Below, in pieces: positions 16,383 to 25,275 of a stretch of DNA of 64,000 nt. The notes under the pieces are model-generated. The model worked only from the letters and a program-made list of their open reading frames with translations, was not told the origin of the DNA and made no database searches. Both the position numbers and the translations under genes were made by a program. Within the stretch, counting starts at the first letter, position 1; each line of letters starts with the position of its first letter. The stretch covers positions 186,001-250,000 of the forward strand of contig CAVOTI010000005.1 in the NCBI GenBank assembly GCA_963699105.1. Direction: 5' to 3'. Source of the DNA: Bog-756 sp963699105 (lineage in GTDB: Bacteria; Actinomycetota; Acidimicrobiia; Acidimicrobiales; RAAP-2).

Positions 16383-17672
16383 TCACGTGCCCGGCGTCCC
16401 CTTGGGCGGGAAGGTCACCGTCGGGTTCTTGGCGTTGGGGCCGACGCATACGAAGATCTGCTTGCCCGGAGCGAACACCGGTACGAACTTCTTCCCCTGC
16501 ACCTGGAGCCAGGCACTGCAGTTCGGCTCGGTGTAGAAGACGTGGCTGACCGTCCAGTTGGTCGGTGAGGCCAGGCCGGCGGCGGTGAACCCGGTCATCT
16601 TGTTGGTGGCATTGATCACCGAGGACTGGGTGAAGTTGGGGCCGGCCGCTTTGATCCCGGCCACGATGAGGGCCGCCGACTGCCAACCCTGGTTGGACAC
16701 GTTGTTGTAGGTGAAGGACGGCTCGTACTTGTTCATGGCGCTGATGTACTGCTGCATGCCCGAATAGGTGTTCCCGTACTTGGAGGAGTCGGCTGCCTCG
16801 AAGGGGACGTTGGCGGCATTGTCGATGTAGACGCCCGACATCAGGCTGGTGTCCTGGTCGAGCAGGGTCTGGTCGTAGCCGTTCAACCACAGCTGCTTGA
16901 CCTTGAGCCCGTACTGTTGGATGTCGCGGGACAGGGTGAGGTTGTCCGACGCCTGCATGCACGACACCACCGCCTGGGTACCGGCCTGCTGCATACGCTG
17001 GACATCGGAGGAATAGCTTCCGCCCAGTTGGGCGCTCACGTCGGCGTACACGTGGTATCCGAGCGTCTTCATCTCCTGGGAATAGGTGCTGCAGGCGCCG
17101 TACGACGAGGAGATGGACGGGCCGTAGCTGATGAACGCCACCGACTTGGCATTGATCTTCTTGAGCCAGTAGGCGTAGGTCGAGTCGGCCGAGGAGTAGA
17201 TCTGGGTCGAGCCGCCCACGGCGAAGAGGTTCGGCCACGTCTGCCAGTTGCCGCTCACGTTGTAGCCGTAGGTGGGGGTCTTGGTGGAAACGAAGTAATT
17301 GGGCGTGAACCAGTACGAGGCCACCCCGACGGCGAACACGTGGTCCTGGTCGATCAATGTGTGGGTGTCCTGGGTGAACTGGGTCGACGACCCGCCGTCG
17401 TCGAGGTTGGCGCTCAACACGATCTTGCGTCCGTCCACGCCCCCGTGGGCGTCGACGGTCTTGAAATAGGCGATCATGCCCGGCGCCAGGCCGTTGAAAT
17501 AGCCGGCCAACGGGCCCGTCCGGGACGAGATGGCCCCGATATTGATCTGGGTCGAGGTCACCCCCGGCGTGCTGGCAGACGCCGTCCCCGAACCGATCCA
17601 TCCCCCGGCCACGACCGCGGTCCCCAGTGCCGCTACCCCCAGCGCCACTCGACTCGCCCTGCGTTTGCCCAT
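16383..17672 (-). CDS. Substrate-binding protein of the Liv-type ABC importer
   Basis: Extracellular receptor of the importer, 429 residues. The ATG at 17672 follows GGGGAG. The N-terminus MGKRRASRVALGVAALG and a hydrophobic run to TASAS form a Sec signal peptide. There is no lipobox cysteine, so its anchoring in a monoderm cell is unclear. The mature part starts INIGAISSRTGPLAGYF, characteristic of periplasmic-binding fold type I (LivJ/LivK, urea and amide receptors). It is the first gene of the operon and has its own promoter. Confidence 0.9.
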   Translation of the reverse strand: MGKRRASRVALGVAALGTAVVAGGWIGSGTASASTPGVTSTQINIGAISSRTGPLAGYFNGLAPGMIAYFKTVDAHGGVDGRKIVLSANLDDGGSSTQFTQDTHTLIDQDHVFAVGVASYWFTPNYFVSTKTPTYGYNVSGNWQTWPNLFAVGGSTQIYSSADSTYAYWLKKINAKSVAFISYGPSISSSYGACSTYSQEMKTLGYHVYADVSAQLGGSYSSDVQRMQQAGTQAVVSCMQASDNLTLSRDIQQYGLKVKQLWLNGYDQTLLDQDTSLMSGVYIDNAANVPFEAADSSKYGNTYSGMQQYISAMNKYEPSFTYNNVSNQGWQSAALIVAGIKAAGPNFTQSSVINATNKMTGFTAAGLASPTNWTVSHVFYTEPNCSAWLQVQGKKFVPVFAPGKQIFVCVGPNAKNPTVTFPPKGTPGT

Positions 17673-17749
17673 GTCACTCCCCTGTTCAGTCGGGCGAATC
17701 GCACCTGTGCCGAGACGCTCCCCCAATGACCGGCTGATTGCCGGGCCCG

Positions 17750-17778
17750 TTCTTATGACAACGACGGGCCACTGTCAA
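17750..17778 (-). promoter_or_regulatory. Promoter of the liv-thiolase operon with overlapping inverted repeats
   Basis: On the minus strand, a consensus TTGACA (17778-17773) and TAAGAA (17755-17750) are 17 bp apart; the leader to the ATG at 17672 is about 70 nt. Two inverted repeats overlap it: TGACA/TGTCA (17756-17760 and 17773-17777), and GGCCCGT/ACGGGCC (17744-17750 and 17764-17770). They would place a repressor on the -10 and -35 boxes. The regulator is not known. Confidence 0.55.
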
Positions 17779-17853
17779 CACTAGTTTTCCGTGCGCCTCC
17801 GTGGGCGGCAGCCCGGATCCGGCCCTGCTGCCCCCCGGTGGCGATGGCGGCGC

Positions 17854-18357
17854 TCAGCCGTCCACCAGCACGTCCACCGGCGTCCCGAGCGCTTCGATGT
17901 CGGCCCGGTCGTTGTCCTCGGCGTAGCGGAGTCCCTGGACGTTGAACAGATGGACCTCCTCGGCCGAGACCGGGAAGGGGCCCCAGTGCCAGGTACCCCG
18001 GTACAAGACGATCGACTCGAGCGGCTCCAGCACGAATGCCCGGACCAGATCCACGTCGGCCGGCAAGGTGAGTCCCACGGTCGGGGGGGCCACGGCCAGT
18101 ACCGCAGTGACGTCGAGCGGCATCAGCACCTGGGTGTGGGTCTCGTGGCGGTACAGGGCCTGGCACCGGAGACCGCCGGGGACCTCGGGCACCTCGTCCC
18201 GCCGGTGGGAGATCCGGTTGACGTGGGCGTCGCCCCACGCGTAGTACAGCGTGTCGGAACCGTCGTCGGGATCGGTGTCGGCCAGCGGTAGCCATCCGAA
18301 CGGGGCCCAGGCGTCACGGGTCACCCGGCTGGGAGTGATCTGTCGGACCGGGCCCAT
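17854..18357 (-). CDS. Ureidoglycolate lyase (AllA) family protein
   Basis: A 167-residue protein similar to ureidoglycolate lyase, which splits ureidoglycolate into glyoxylate and urea in purine (allantoin) breakdown. Features are ITPSRVTRDAWAPFGWLPLA near the N-terminus and the cupin-like core ALYRHETHTQVLMPL and VLYRGTWHWGPFPV, which fit the family. I chose ATG 18357 because GGAGG lies 8 bases before it; an ATG at 18372 is possible. No other allantoin gene is nearby, so the true substrate may be a different ureido or keto acid. A cupin gene diverges from it. Confidence 0.7.
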   Translation of the reverse strand: MGPVRQITPSRVTRDAWAPFGWLPLADTDPDDGSDTLYYAWGDAHVNRISHRRDEVPEVPGGLRCQALYRHETHTQVLMPLDVTAVLAVAPPTVGLTLPADVDLVRAFVLEPLESIVLYRGTWHWGPFPVSAEEVHLFNVQGLRYAEDNDRADIEALGTPVDVLVDG

Positions 18358-18443
18358 GTCGTACGCCTCCATCGCGATCTAGTCTGTGCTGGCTCAACCT
18401 AACATCAGCCATCACGTGCCGGCGCCGGCGTAAAGGAGACCTC

Positions 18444-18833
18444 ATGGCCATGGACGTCCGCAACATCGAGAACGACGCACCCGTGGTGGAGCACAATGGC
18501 ACGGTGCCCGTGTGGTGGATGGTCAAATCACGGGAGATGAAGGAGCAGACGGACGGCGGGTTCCTCGAACTGGTCAACGAGTTCGAGGTGGAGGGCGGAG
18601 GTTACGTCGACCCTCACTCGCACCCCACCCACGAGTTCTACTACGTGCTCCGGGGCCGGGGCATCATGACCATCGGGGACGAGGAACGGCTGATCGCCCA
18701 GGGTGACCTCGTCCACATCCCACCTGACGAGATACACAGTCTCCGGCCCATCAGCGACCACGCCTCCATCCACTGCTTCTGCTTCGCCATCGGCGTCAAG
18801 GGTGCCGGCCCCATCGACTACACCAATCACTGA
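18444..18833 (+). CDS. Cupin-domain protein
   Basis: Single-domain cupin of 129 residues with a complete metal site. Motif 1 is DPHSHPTHEFYYVLRGRG (His, His, Glu and the later His) and motif 2 is GDLVHIPPDEIHS. Small cupins of this type act as metal-dependent dioxygenases, isomerases or sensors; the substrate is unknown. A strong ribosome binding site, AAAGGAG, precedes the ATG. The gene lies between the ureidoglycolate-lyase-like and RraA-like genes, which suggests a shared role in ring or oxoacid breakdown (inference). Confidence 0.82.
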   Translation: MAMDVRNIENDAPVVEHNGTVPVWWMVKSREMKEQTDGGFLELVNEFEVEGGGYVDPHSHPTHEFYYVLRGRGIMTIGDEERLIAQGDLVHIPPDEIHSLRPISDHASIHCFCFAIGVKGAGPIDYTNH

Positions 18834-18889
18834 CCGACGTCCGGGCCGGGCATCTCTCCGTCCGACCGCCGTGGCCGCCCCGACCGCCT

Positions 18890-19528
18890 TCAGCCGGCGG
18901 CGGTCCCGTCCTCGATGGCCGAGGGGTCCAGGTTGAGGATCTCCACCGTGGTGGCCCCCTGGCGCAGGGCTTCGAAGTAGCCGTTCTCCGCCGAAGCCCG
19001 GGCCCGGCCGGCCGCCAGCACCTGATCGACGTCCGTGCCGGGCACGATCACCACACCGTCGACGTCGCCCACCACCCAGTCACCGGGTGTGACCGGAACA
19101 CCGGCCACCGCCGTCGGCACTCCCACGGCGCCACGGTTCGACTTGGTGGCGCCGGGCAGGGCCACCGTCGCCGAGAACACCGGGAACGAGAGGCGCTCCA
19201 GGGCGGCCACGTCGCGGACCCCGCCGTCGATGACCAGTCCGGTCAATCCCCTGGCCAGGGCGGCGGTGGTCAGCACCTCGCCCCAGTACCCGCGGTCGGG
19301 CACGTCACCCACGTCGACCACCAGGACGGCACCCGACGGGGCCCGGGCCACCGCCACGTGCACGGCCAGGTTGTCGCCCGGGGTGCACCGGACCGGGAAG
19401 GCCGGTGCCGCCACCGCCGCCCCCGGCCACACCGGCCGGAGCCTGGGCGCCATGGCGATGGCCCCCGACTCCCCGAGCGTGGCCGCCCCCAGCTCCCCGA
19501 GTGCTCCGGCGATCTCGCTCTCGACCAT
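18890..19528 (-). CDS. RraA family protein (4-hydroxy-4-methyl-2-oxoglutarate aldolase-like)
   Basis: A 212-residue RraA-fold protein. Family hallmarks are GALGELGAATLGESG near the N-terminus, GDNLAVHVAVARAPSGAVLV, the active-site GLVIDGGVRDVAALE and GDWVVGDVDGVVIVP. In aldolase members the conserved Arg-Asp of GGVRD binds substrate and a divalent metal. These enzymes cleave 4-carboxy-4-hydroxy-2-oxoadipate type compounds in aromatic breakdown; members lacking metal ligands inhibit RNase E. The catabolic setting favours the aldolase. RidA follows upstream, 21 bp away on the same strand. Confidence 0.82.
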   Translation of the reverse strand: MVESEIAGALGELGAATLGESGAIAMAPRLRPVWPGAAVAAPAFPVRCTPGDNLAVHVAVARAPSGAVLVVDVGDVPDRGYWGEVLTTAALARGLTGLVIDGGVRDVAALERLSFPVFSATVALPGATKSNRGAVGVPTAVAGVPVTPGDWVVGDVDGVVIVPGTDVDQVLAAGRARASAENGYFEALRQGATTVEILNLDPSAIEDGTAAG

Positions 19529-19549
19529 GGTTCGTGCTCGTCCTTTCCG

Positions 19550-20053
19550 TCAGTGCCCGGCCGAGACCGATCCTCGGTCCCGCAACGACACCGTCAACTC
19601 GATTTCGACTGCGCCCCCACGGGGGAGGGCGGCCACGCCCACCGCCGAGCGGGTGTGGCGTCCGGACTCGCCGAACACCTGGTAGAGGAGAGCACTGGCT
19701 CCGTCCACCACGTCCGGCTGGAGGTGGAAGTCGGGGGCGGAGGCCACGTACCCGGTGACCGTCAGCACTCGCTCGACCCGGTCGAGCGTGCCCAGCTCCG
19801 CTTCGAGGACGGCCAGGGCATTGAGAGCGCACACGGCGGCCGCCTCCGCCCCCTCCTCGACACTGACCGTACGCCCGAGGACGCCACAACAGGTCAGCCG
19901 GCCGTCGATCCGCGGCAGTTGACCCGAGGTCCGGGCCACCCCGTCGTGCACCACCACCGCCTCCAACGGGTGGTGGGGAGGATGGGGACCGTGCAGCACC
20001 AGTCCGAGCTCGGCCAACCGCGCCCGCACCGTCCCGGGGTCACCCTCGGTCAT
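19550..20053 (-). CDS. RidA/YjgF/UK114 family protein
   Basis: A 167-residue Rid-family protein, probably an enamine/imine deaminase. The core reads GVARTSGQLPRIDGRLTCCG, then EGAEAAAVCALNALAVLEAE, and the C-terminal VGVAALPRGGAVEIELTVSL carrying the usual VxxLP and E residues. Rid proteins release ammonia from reactive 2-aminoacrylate-like intermediates. The ATG at 20053 is chosen; a longer open frame upstream is not conserved in composition. It precedes the RraA-like gene on the same strand. Confidence 0.82.
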   Translation of the reverse strand: MTEGDPGTVRARLAELGLVLHGPHPPHHPLEAVVVHDGVARTSGQLPRIDGRLTCCGVLGRTVSVEEGAEAAAVCALNALAVLEAELGTLDRVERVLTVTGYVASAPDFHLQPDVVDGASALLYQVFGESGRHTRSAVGVAALPRGGAVEIELTVSLRDRGSVSAGH

Positions 20054-20382
20054 GGCCGTGTCCGGACCGGGGCCACCGGCCGCCGGGATGCGGCACACCA
20101 TGCGGCCGGACCGTGCTCCACTGAGAGCGACAATGAACGGATCCCTTCTCCGAGGAACCGGGACGGACCCGGCGGACGCGCCGATGCTAGCGCCGGGCAT
20201 CTCCGAGGTCGGCGGGGATGCGGCCCCACCCCGGTGGATTGACCGGCGGTGCTGGTTCGGCCATGCTGCTGGCGCAGGTCTGGGCCGATGGTCGGGAGCG
20301 GGCCTCCACCGGCACACCCGAGGGACTGGGGGAACATGAACTGGGGGAAGACGGACCACGGGCGGAGCGAACGGAGAGCCCG
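20054..20382. other. Divergent control region between ridA-like and acyl-CoA synthetase genes
   Basis: No gene is seen here; open frames that cross it have no family similarity. For the rightward gene, TTGACC at 20239-20244 with CATGCT at 20262-20267 (17-bp spacing) is a possible weak promoter. For the leftward gene, TAGCAT (plus-strand 20184-20189) may be a -10 without a clear -35. Confidence 0.4.
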
Positions 20383-21993
20383 GTGGCGTCGGTGAGCAAC
20401 GCCGGACCCATGCCTCCCGAGCAACTGCACGCCATGGCGGTCGACTTCGGCGACGAAACGGCCTACGTGGTGGTCGGAGTCGGTGCACTCACGTTCCGCC
20501 AATGGGACGAGCTGGCCAGCCGGCTGGCCCGGGGACTCATCTCTGCCGGGGTGGAACCGGGCGACCGGGTCACCATCCACCTCGAGCCGGCCAACGCCCT
20601 GCAGTGGGTCGTGGCCTACGCCGCCGTCCACCGGGCCGGAGCTGTGGCCGTCCCCCTCAATCCGCAGCTGACCCGCCCGGAGCTCGAACGGATGCTGGGC
20701 CACTGCGAGGCGGTGGCCTCCATCACCGAGGAGTCCCTCCTCCCCCGGTATCCCGACCATCGTCCGAGGGTGGTGGTGGTGGTCCCGAGCGGCGGCTCGG
20801 GTGCCGACTCCGACCGGGCCGACGGCCGGGCCGGAACCGACGACGGCGCCCGTCCGGATGCAATCGCCTGGGCCGACTTCCTGAGCGACGACGCCGACTA
20901 TCTCCAGGTGCCGCGCCAGCCCGGGGACCTCGCCGACATCATGTACACGTCGGGCACCACGGGGAACCCTAAGGCGGTGGCCGTGAGGCACGACAACTAC
21001 TCGCTCATCCCCTTCCACCGTCCGGAATGGAGCGGCGGGAGCTGGCTGCACGCCAGTCCTCCCTACACCTTCGCCGGGCTCGCTTTCGTGTACACCCCGA
21101 TGAAGCTCGGGCTCAGAGCCATCTACCAGCCCCGGTTCGACGCCGAACGCTGGTTCGACGTCGTCGAGTCCGAACACCCCGGATCGGTGTTCCTGGTGCC
21201 GGCCATGGCCGCCCTGCTCCTCGAGCATCCGCGTTTCGCCACCGCCGACCTCAGCTCGGTGCAGCTCTGCAGCATCGGCAGCGCCCCGCTGGCCCCGTTC
21301 GTGCTGGAGCGCCTCCAAGAGCGCATGCCCAGTGCCCTGGTATCGAACAACTACGGCATGACCGAAGCCGGCTCGGTGTACTGCCTGATGCCGCCGGGAG
21401 AAGCGGTGAAGCGTCCGGGGTCGGTGGGAAAGCCGCTGCCCCCGGCCGAGGTGGTCTGCGTCGACTCCGAGGACCGGCCGGTACCGTCCGGAGAGATCGG
21501 CCAGGTCCGCTTGCGGATTCCGGGGCGCCCACGCGAGTACTTCGGCGATCCGGAGGCCACCGCCCGTACATGGGTGGACGGGTGGCTGGTCACCGGTGAC
21601 CTGGGACGCATCGACGAGGACGGGTACCTCTACATCGTCGGACGCAGCAAGGACGTGGTCATCAGGGGCGGCAACAACATCCACCCCACCGACGTGGAGT
21701 ACGCCATCGAGGCGCATCCCGCCGTGCGGGAGGCGGCCGTCGTGGGAGTTCCCCACCCCGTGCTGGGCGAGGACGTGGTGGCCTTCGTCACCCTCCGTCC
21801 GGGCATGGAGACGACGCCGGACGATCTGCGCACCCACACCCTCGAGCTGCTGGCCAAGTACAAGGTCCCCCGGCAGTGGTACATCGTCGACGGACTGCCG
21901 CGGAACGCCACCGGCAAGGTACTGAAACAGGAACTCCGGCGCCGGTTGGACGACGGCTCCCTCCCGGCGGTGGGGGCGGACACGGCCGGATGA
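20383..21993 (+). CDS. AMP-dependent acyl-CoA synthetase (class I adenylate-forming)
   Basis: A 536-residue enzyme that activates a carboxylic acid with ATP to the acyl-AMP and then to acyl-CoA. Motifs in order: P-loop YTSGTTGNPKAV, YGMTEAGSVY, TGDLGRIDEDGYLYIVGR, the hinge GRSKDVVIRGGNNIHP and the catalytic lysine in PRNATGKVLKQEL. The GTG at 20383 follows GGAGAG; the frame is open to 20218, but that part is not conserved. It likely feeds the acyl-CoA dehydrogenases nearby. The chain or ring preference of the acid is not visible. Confidence 0.9.
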   Translation: MASVSNAGPMPPEQLHAMAVDFGDETAYVVVGVGALTFRQWDELASRLARGLISAGVEPGDRVTIHLEPANALQWVVAYAAVHRAGAVAVPLNPQLTRPELERMLGHCEAVASITEESLLPRYPDHRPRVVVVVPSGGSGADSDRADGRAGTDDGARPDAIAWADFLSDDADYLQVPRQPGDLADIMYTSGTTGNPKAVAVRHDNYSLIPFHRPEWSGGSWLHASPPYTFAGLAFVYTPMKLGLRAIYQPRFDAERWFDVVESEHPGSVFLVPAMAALLLEHPRFATADLSSVQLCSIGSAPLAPFVLERLQERMPSALVSNNYGMTEAGSVYCLMPPGEAVKRPGSVGKPLPPAEVVCVDSEDRPVPSGEIGQVRLRIPGRPREYFGDPEATARTWVDGWLVTGDLGRIDEDGYLYIVGRSKDVVIRGGNNIHPTDVEYAIEAHPAVREAAVVGVPHPVLGEDVVAFVTLRPGMETTPDDLRTHTLELLAKYKVPRQWYIVDGLPRNATGKVLKQELRRRLDDGSLPAVGADTAG

Positions 21994-22015
21994 CCGGCCC
22001 GGTCCTGGGCGGGCC

Positions 22016-22045
22016 GTGACGGTCGGCCGGTGGACGCCGTACTAT
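22016..22045 (+). promoter_or_regulatory. Candidate promoter upstream of the VOC gene
   Basis: GTGACG (22016-22021) and TACTAT (22040-22045) are separated by 18 bp. The predicted start of transcription falls on the ATG at 22053, which would give a leaderless, N-terminally longer form of the VOC protein. Confidence 0.4.
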
Positions 22046-22068
22046 CTCCGACATGGTCCTGCCCGAAG

Positions 22069-22112
22069 TCGTGACCGGCGTGACCGGCGTGACCGGCCGG
22101 CGTGGCCGGCCG
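22069..22112. repeat. Nonamer triplet and GC-rich stem-loop before the VOC domain
   Basis: GTGACCGGC is repeated three times in tandem and runs into CCGGCCGGCGTGGCCGGCC, whose arms CCGGCC and GGCCGG can pair. It lies in the leader of the VOC gene or encodes the VTGVTG stretch of a longer form. Confidence 0.55.
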
Positions 22113-22151
22113 GATCGCCAACCTCGGCCCCGGTGTGGCCGACGTCGTCCG

Positions 22152-22562
22152 ATGAAGGTCACCCGCACCCTGCACCACAGCATCAACGTCCAGGGCATGC
22201 TGCCGGGATCGGTCGACTTCTACCGGCAGCTCCTGGGGTTGCCCGACGAGTCCCGCCCCACCATCCCCGGCGTGGACGGACACTGGTTCGGGGCGGGAAC
22301 CATCCAGCTCCATCTGGTGGATGCTCCGGCCGAAGGCACCATCCAGCCCACGGGCCCCCACGTCTGCTTCGCCGTCAGCGACCTGCCGGGCGCCGTCGCC
22401 GAATTGGAGGAGGCCGGCATCCCCTTCGTGGAAGGGGCCCAGGGATCGACGGTCCAGATCTGGTTCGTCGACCCGGCCGGAAACACCATCGAGATCCAGC
22501 AGGATCCCGAGTGCGCACCACCGACCGACCCACCAGCCGCCGGACGCCCGGCTGCCGGCTGA
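22152..22562 (+). CDS. VOC (glyoxalase/bleomycin resistance) family protein
   Basis: A 136-residue single-domain vicinal oxygen chelate protein. It starts MKVTRTLHHSINVQG, continues with GSVDFYRQLLGLP, and ends its second module with IWFVDPAGNTIEIQQ. Metal-ligand positions (His in HHSIN, His in QLHLV and Glu in NTIEI) look filled. Such proteins are glyoxalases, epimerases or extradiol-type dioxygenases. The ATG at 22152 matches the domain start but lacks a good ribosome binding site; the alternative ATG at 22053 would add a 33-residue Arg-rich tail. The C-terminal Pro/Ala tail is low complexity. Confidence 0.78.
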   Translation: MKVTRTLHHSINVQGMLPGSVDFYRQLLGLPDESRPTIPGVDGHWFGAGTIQLHLVDAPAEGTIQPTGPHVCFAVSDLPGAVAELEEAGIPFVEGAQGSTVQIWFVDPAGNTIEIQQDPECAPPTDPPAAGRPAAG

Positions 22563-22565
22563 ACC

Positions 22566-24785
22566 TCACCCCCCCGGTTCGGGATCGCGGGGCAGGCCGA
22601 GGACCCGCTCGGCGATCACATTGCGCTGCACCTCGCTGGTGCCGCCGGCGATGGTGAGGCATCTGGTGGACAACAGCCCCTGGAACCACCGACCGGCCCT
22701 GCCTTCCAGCGAAGCCCCGTCGGGGCCGAGCATGAACAGGCCGAGCTCTTGGACCCGCTGTTCGTGCTCGGCACCCAGCAGCTTGCGGAGGCTGGCCCCC
22801 GAGCCGGGGTCCGATCCGGCCAGCGACAAGAGGGTCGACCGGTGGGTCATCAGGCTCAGGGACTGCGCCTCGGCCAACAGGGCCCCGAGGCGCGCCTCGA
22901 CGCTGGGTGTGACGGCGTCTCCGAGCTTGTCGGCCAGTCGCAGTAGGGACTCGATGCCGATCCCGAAGGTCGAGCCCGAGGACATCGACACACGCTCGTT
23001 GGCCAAGGTCATCCGGGCCATGCGCCATCCGTCGCCGACCTCACCGATCACGCACTCGTCGGGGACGAAGACCGAGTCGAGGAACACCTCGTTGAACATG
23101 GCCGCGCCGGTCAGCTCGCGCAGAGGCCGGATGTCGAACCCGGGACTGTCCATGCTGACGATGAAGTAGCTGATGCCCTCGTGCTTGGGGACCGAGGGGT
23201 CGGTCCGGGCCAGGCAGATACCCCAGTCGGCCTGCTGAGCCATGGTGGTCCACACCTTCTGGCCGGTGAGCAGCCAACCGCCGTCGACCTTTTCGGCCCG
23301 GGTGGACAGGTTGGCCAGGTCCGAGCCGGCACCGGGCTCCGAGAAGAGCTGGCACCACGACAAGGTGCCGAGCAAGGTGGGGGGCACCCACCGCTCACGC
23401 TGCTCGTCGGTGCCGCTGGCGATGATCACCGGCAGTGCCCAGGCACCGATGCCGATGTGGGGACGGGCGATGCCGGCGGCGGCCAGCTGCTCGTCGATGA
23501 CCACCTGCTCGACCGCTCCGGCGTGGCGTCCCCACGGCTTGGGCCAGTGCGGGACGACCAGGCCGGCCTCCACCATGCGACGTCGTCGTTCCTCCCCTTC
23601 GACCTGGGCCAGCTCGGCCACCACCGGGGCCAGCTGCTCACGGATGCGGTCCGCCTCCTCGGGCAGATCGGCGGCCAGTGTCCTGCGGTCACCCCCACCG
23701 GCCAACGACGCCACCTCGTTGTGGAACGACTCCGGGGTGGCCACCAGCTGTCGGTCGGCCAGGGCCCGCTTGAGATGGAGGTGGACGTCGTGCTCCCAGG
23801 TGAAGCCGATCCCACCGAGGAGCTGGAGGCACTCTTCGGCGCTGCGCACATACCCGTCGAAGGCCAGGGCGCCGGCCGTGGCCACGGCCAGGGCCACACC
23901 TTCCTGATCGTCCGAGCCGGCCGCCATGGCCGCATCCCAGGTCACCGCGGTCATCTGCTCGACCCGCACCGCCATGTCGGCCAGCCGGTGCTTGACCGCC
24001 TGGAATTGGCCTATCGGCCGCCCGAACTGCACGCGCACCTTGGCGTACTCGGTGGCCGTCTCGAGACACCACCGGGCACCACCCACGTGCTCGGCGGCCA
24101 TGAGGGTCACCGCCACCTGGCGGACCCGATCGGTGGTGAGGGCGCCGAACTGTCGGTCGGCGGGCACCGATACCCCCTCCACGTGCAGGCGGCCGACCCG
24201 GCGGGTGGGGTCCACGCTGGCCAGCGGCTCGACCCGTACCCCGCCGCCCGGACCGCTCACCTCGATCAGGCACCAGACCACGGGGTCGTCGTCCGGCCGG
24301 ACCGGGGCCAGCACCCAGGAGGCGGTCGACAGGCCGAGCACCGGCTGGATCGTCCCGGTCACGGTCAGATCGCCCGAAGGGCCTGGGCCCACGGCGTCGA
24401 GGGAACCCCCTCCGAAGGAGAGTGCGGCGGTGGCGCTCCCGTCGATCAGACCGGCCAACAGGTCGGTGCCGTCGGGACCGGGCCGAGCTTCGGCGACGAG
24501 GGCCGACGTGACCACGGTGGGGAGCAGCGGTCCCGGTACCAGCGATCGACCGGTCTCCTCGAGGATGACGGCCAGCTCGAACAGACCGAACCCCTGACCG
24601 CCCTGGTCCTCGGGCAGGTGGATCCCGAGCCAGCCCTGGGCGGCCAGCTCCTTCCACACCGGCTGCAGCTCCTCGACGTCGGCATCGAGCAGGGACCGGG
24701 GGACCTCGGGCGGGCAGTGGGCGTCGAGCCAGCGCCGCGCCGATCGTCGTTGTTCCTCGTGTTCATCGGACAGGGCGATCGGCAC
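22566..24785 (-). CDS. Two-domain (fused) acyl-CoA dehydrogenase
   Basis: A 739-residue protein made of two complete acyl-CoA dehydrogenase units. The first (about 1-370) has ECLQLLGGIGFTWEHDVHLH near its end. The second (about 380-739) has LSWCQLFSEPGAGSDLANLS, GGWLLTGQKVWTTMAQQADW and the C-terminal AGGTSEVQRNVIAERVLG. The fusion mirrors alpha-beta heterotetrameric dehydrogenases; similar double FadE proteins are known in mycobacteria. The GTG at 24785 follows AAGGAGG with good spacing. It overlaps the ferredoxin gene by 23 bases. It convergently abuts the VOC gene, with 3 bp between stops. Confidence 0.88.
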   Translation of the reverse strand: MPIALSDEHEEQRRSARRWLDAHCPPEVPRSLLDADVEELQPVWKELAAQGWLGIHLPEDQGGQGFGLFELAVILEETGRSLVPGPLLPTVVTSALVAEARPGPDGTDLLAGLIDGSATAALSFGGGSLDAVGPGPSGDLTVTGTIQPVLGLSTASWVLAPVRPDDDPVVWCLIEVSGPGGGVRVEPLASVDPTRRVGRLHVEGVSVPADRQFGALTTDRVRQVAVTLMAAEHVGGARWCLETATEYAKVRVQFGRPIGQFQAVKHRLADMAVRVEQMTAVTWDAAMAAGSDDQEGVALAVATAGALAFDGYVRSAEECLQLLGGIGFTWEHDVHLHLKRALADRQLVATPESFHNEVASLAGGGDRRTLAADLPEEADRIREQLAPVVAELAQVEGEERRRRMVEAGLVVPHWPKPWGRHAGAVEQVVIDEQLAAAGIARPHIGIGAWALPVIIASGTDEQRERWVPPTLLGTLSWCQLFSEPGAGSDLANLSTRAEKVDGGWLLTGQKVWTTMAQQADWGICLARTDPSVPKHEGISYFIVSMDSPGFDIRPLRELTGAAMFNEVFLDSVFVPDECVIGEVGDGWRMARMTLANERVSMSSGSTFGIGIESLLRLADKLGDAVTPSVEARLGALLAEAQSLSLMTHRSTLLSLAGSDPGSGASLRKLLGAEHEQRVQELGLFMLGPDGASLEGRAGRWFQGLLSTRCLTIAGGTSEVQRNVIAERVLGLPRDPEPGG

Positions 24786-25050
24786 CGGGTCCTCCTTCTG
24801 CTGGGTGTTCCGCCGAGTGTTCGTGGGGCTCGTCGACCGGGGCGGGACCGGCGGATACGGCGGGATCGAGGATGGTGATGGCCCGGGTCGGACAACCGTC
24901 GGCCGCCACCCGGACCAGATCGTCGCCGTCGCCGTCGGCGTCGATGACGACGGCTGTCCCCCCGTCATCGAGGTCGAAGGTGTTGGGAGCCCAGAAGAGA
25001 CAGTTGCCCGATCCCACGCACCGGTCCCGGTCGATCTCGATCCGGGTCAT
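24763..25050 (-). CDS. Ferredoxin, 3Fe-4S type
   Basis: Small electron carrier of 95 residues, the type that reduces actinobacterial P450s. The cluster motif is DRDRCVGSGNCLFWAPNTF with the third cysteine in DGCPTRAI; only three cysteines are present, so a 3Fe-4S cluster is expected. The last 30 residues (VDEPHEHSAEHPAEGGPGAD) are an acidic, low-complexity tail that overlaps the next gene. It may serve the P450 at 3705-4961. No ferredoxin reductase is seen nearby. The start is ATG at 25050. Confidence 0.88.
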   Translation of the reverse strand: MTRIEIDRDRCVGSGNCLFWAPNTFDLDDGGTAVVIDADGDGDDLVRVAADGCPTRAITILDPAVSAGPAPVDEPHEHSAEHPAEGGPGADRPVR

Positions 25051-25275
25051 GGCTCCCCCGTCGCCGTCCCGATCGGTGGGGAGCCCCAGAACCGGTCGGG
25101 TGGGCTGCAGGCGTCGTCGGGGCGGGTCATCGTCACGGAGGCTACTGCGGAGGATGCCCCTGGCGCCCGCCCCCGGCTATGGTTCGCCGGTCGGAAGGAC
25201 GTTGATGACGCACCACCCCACCGAGCTCGACACCCCGGCCGCCACCGGCCACCGGCACCGGTCGAAAGGACCGTC

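Noticed and set aside
20054..20382. Upstream extension of the acyl-CoA synthetase from 20218
   Set aside because: The extra 55 residues are not part of the adenylate-forming fold, and a better start with GGAGAG is at 20383.
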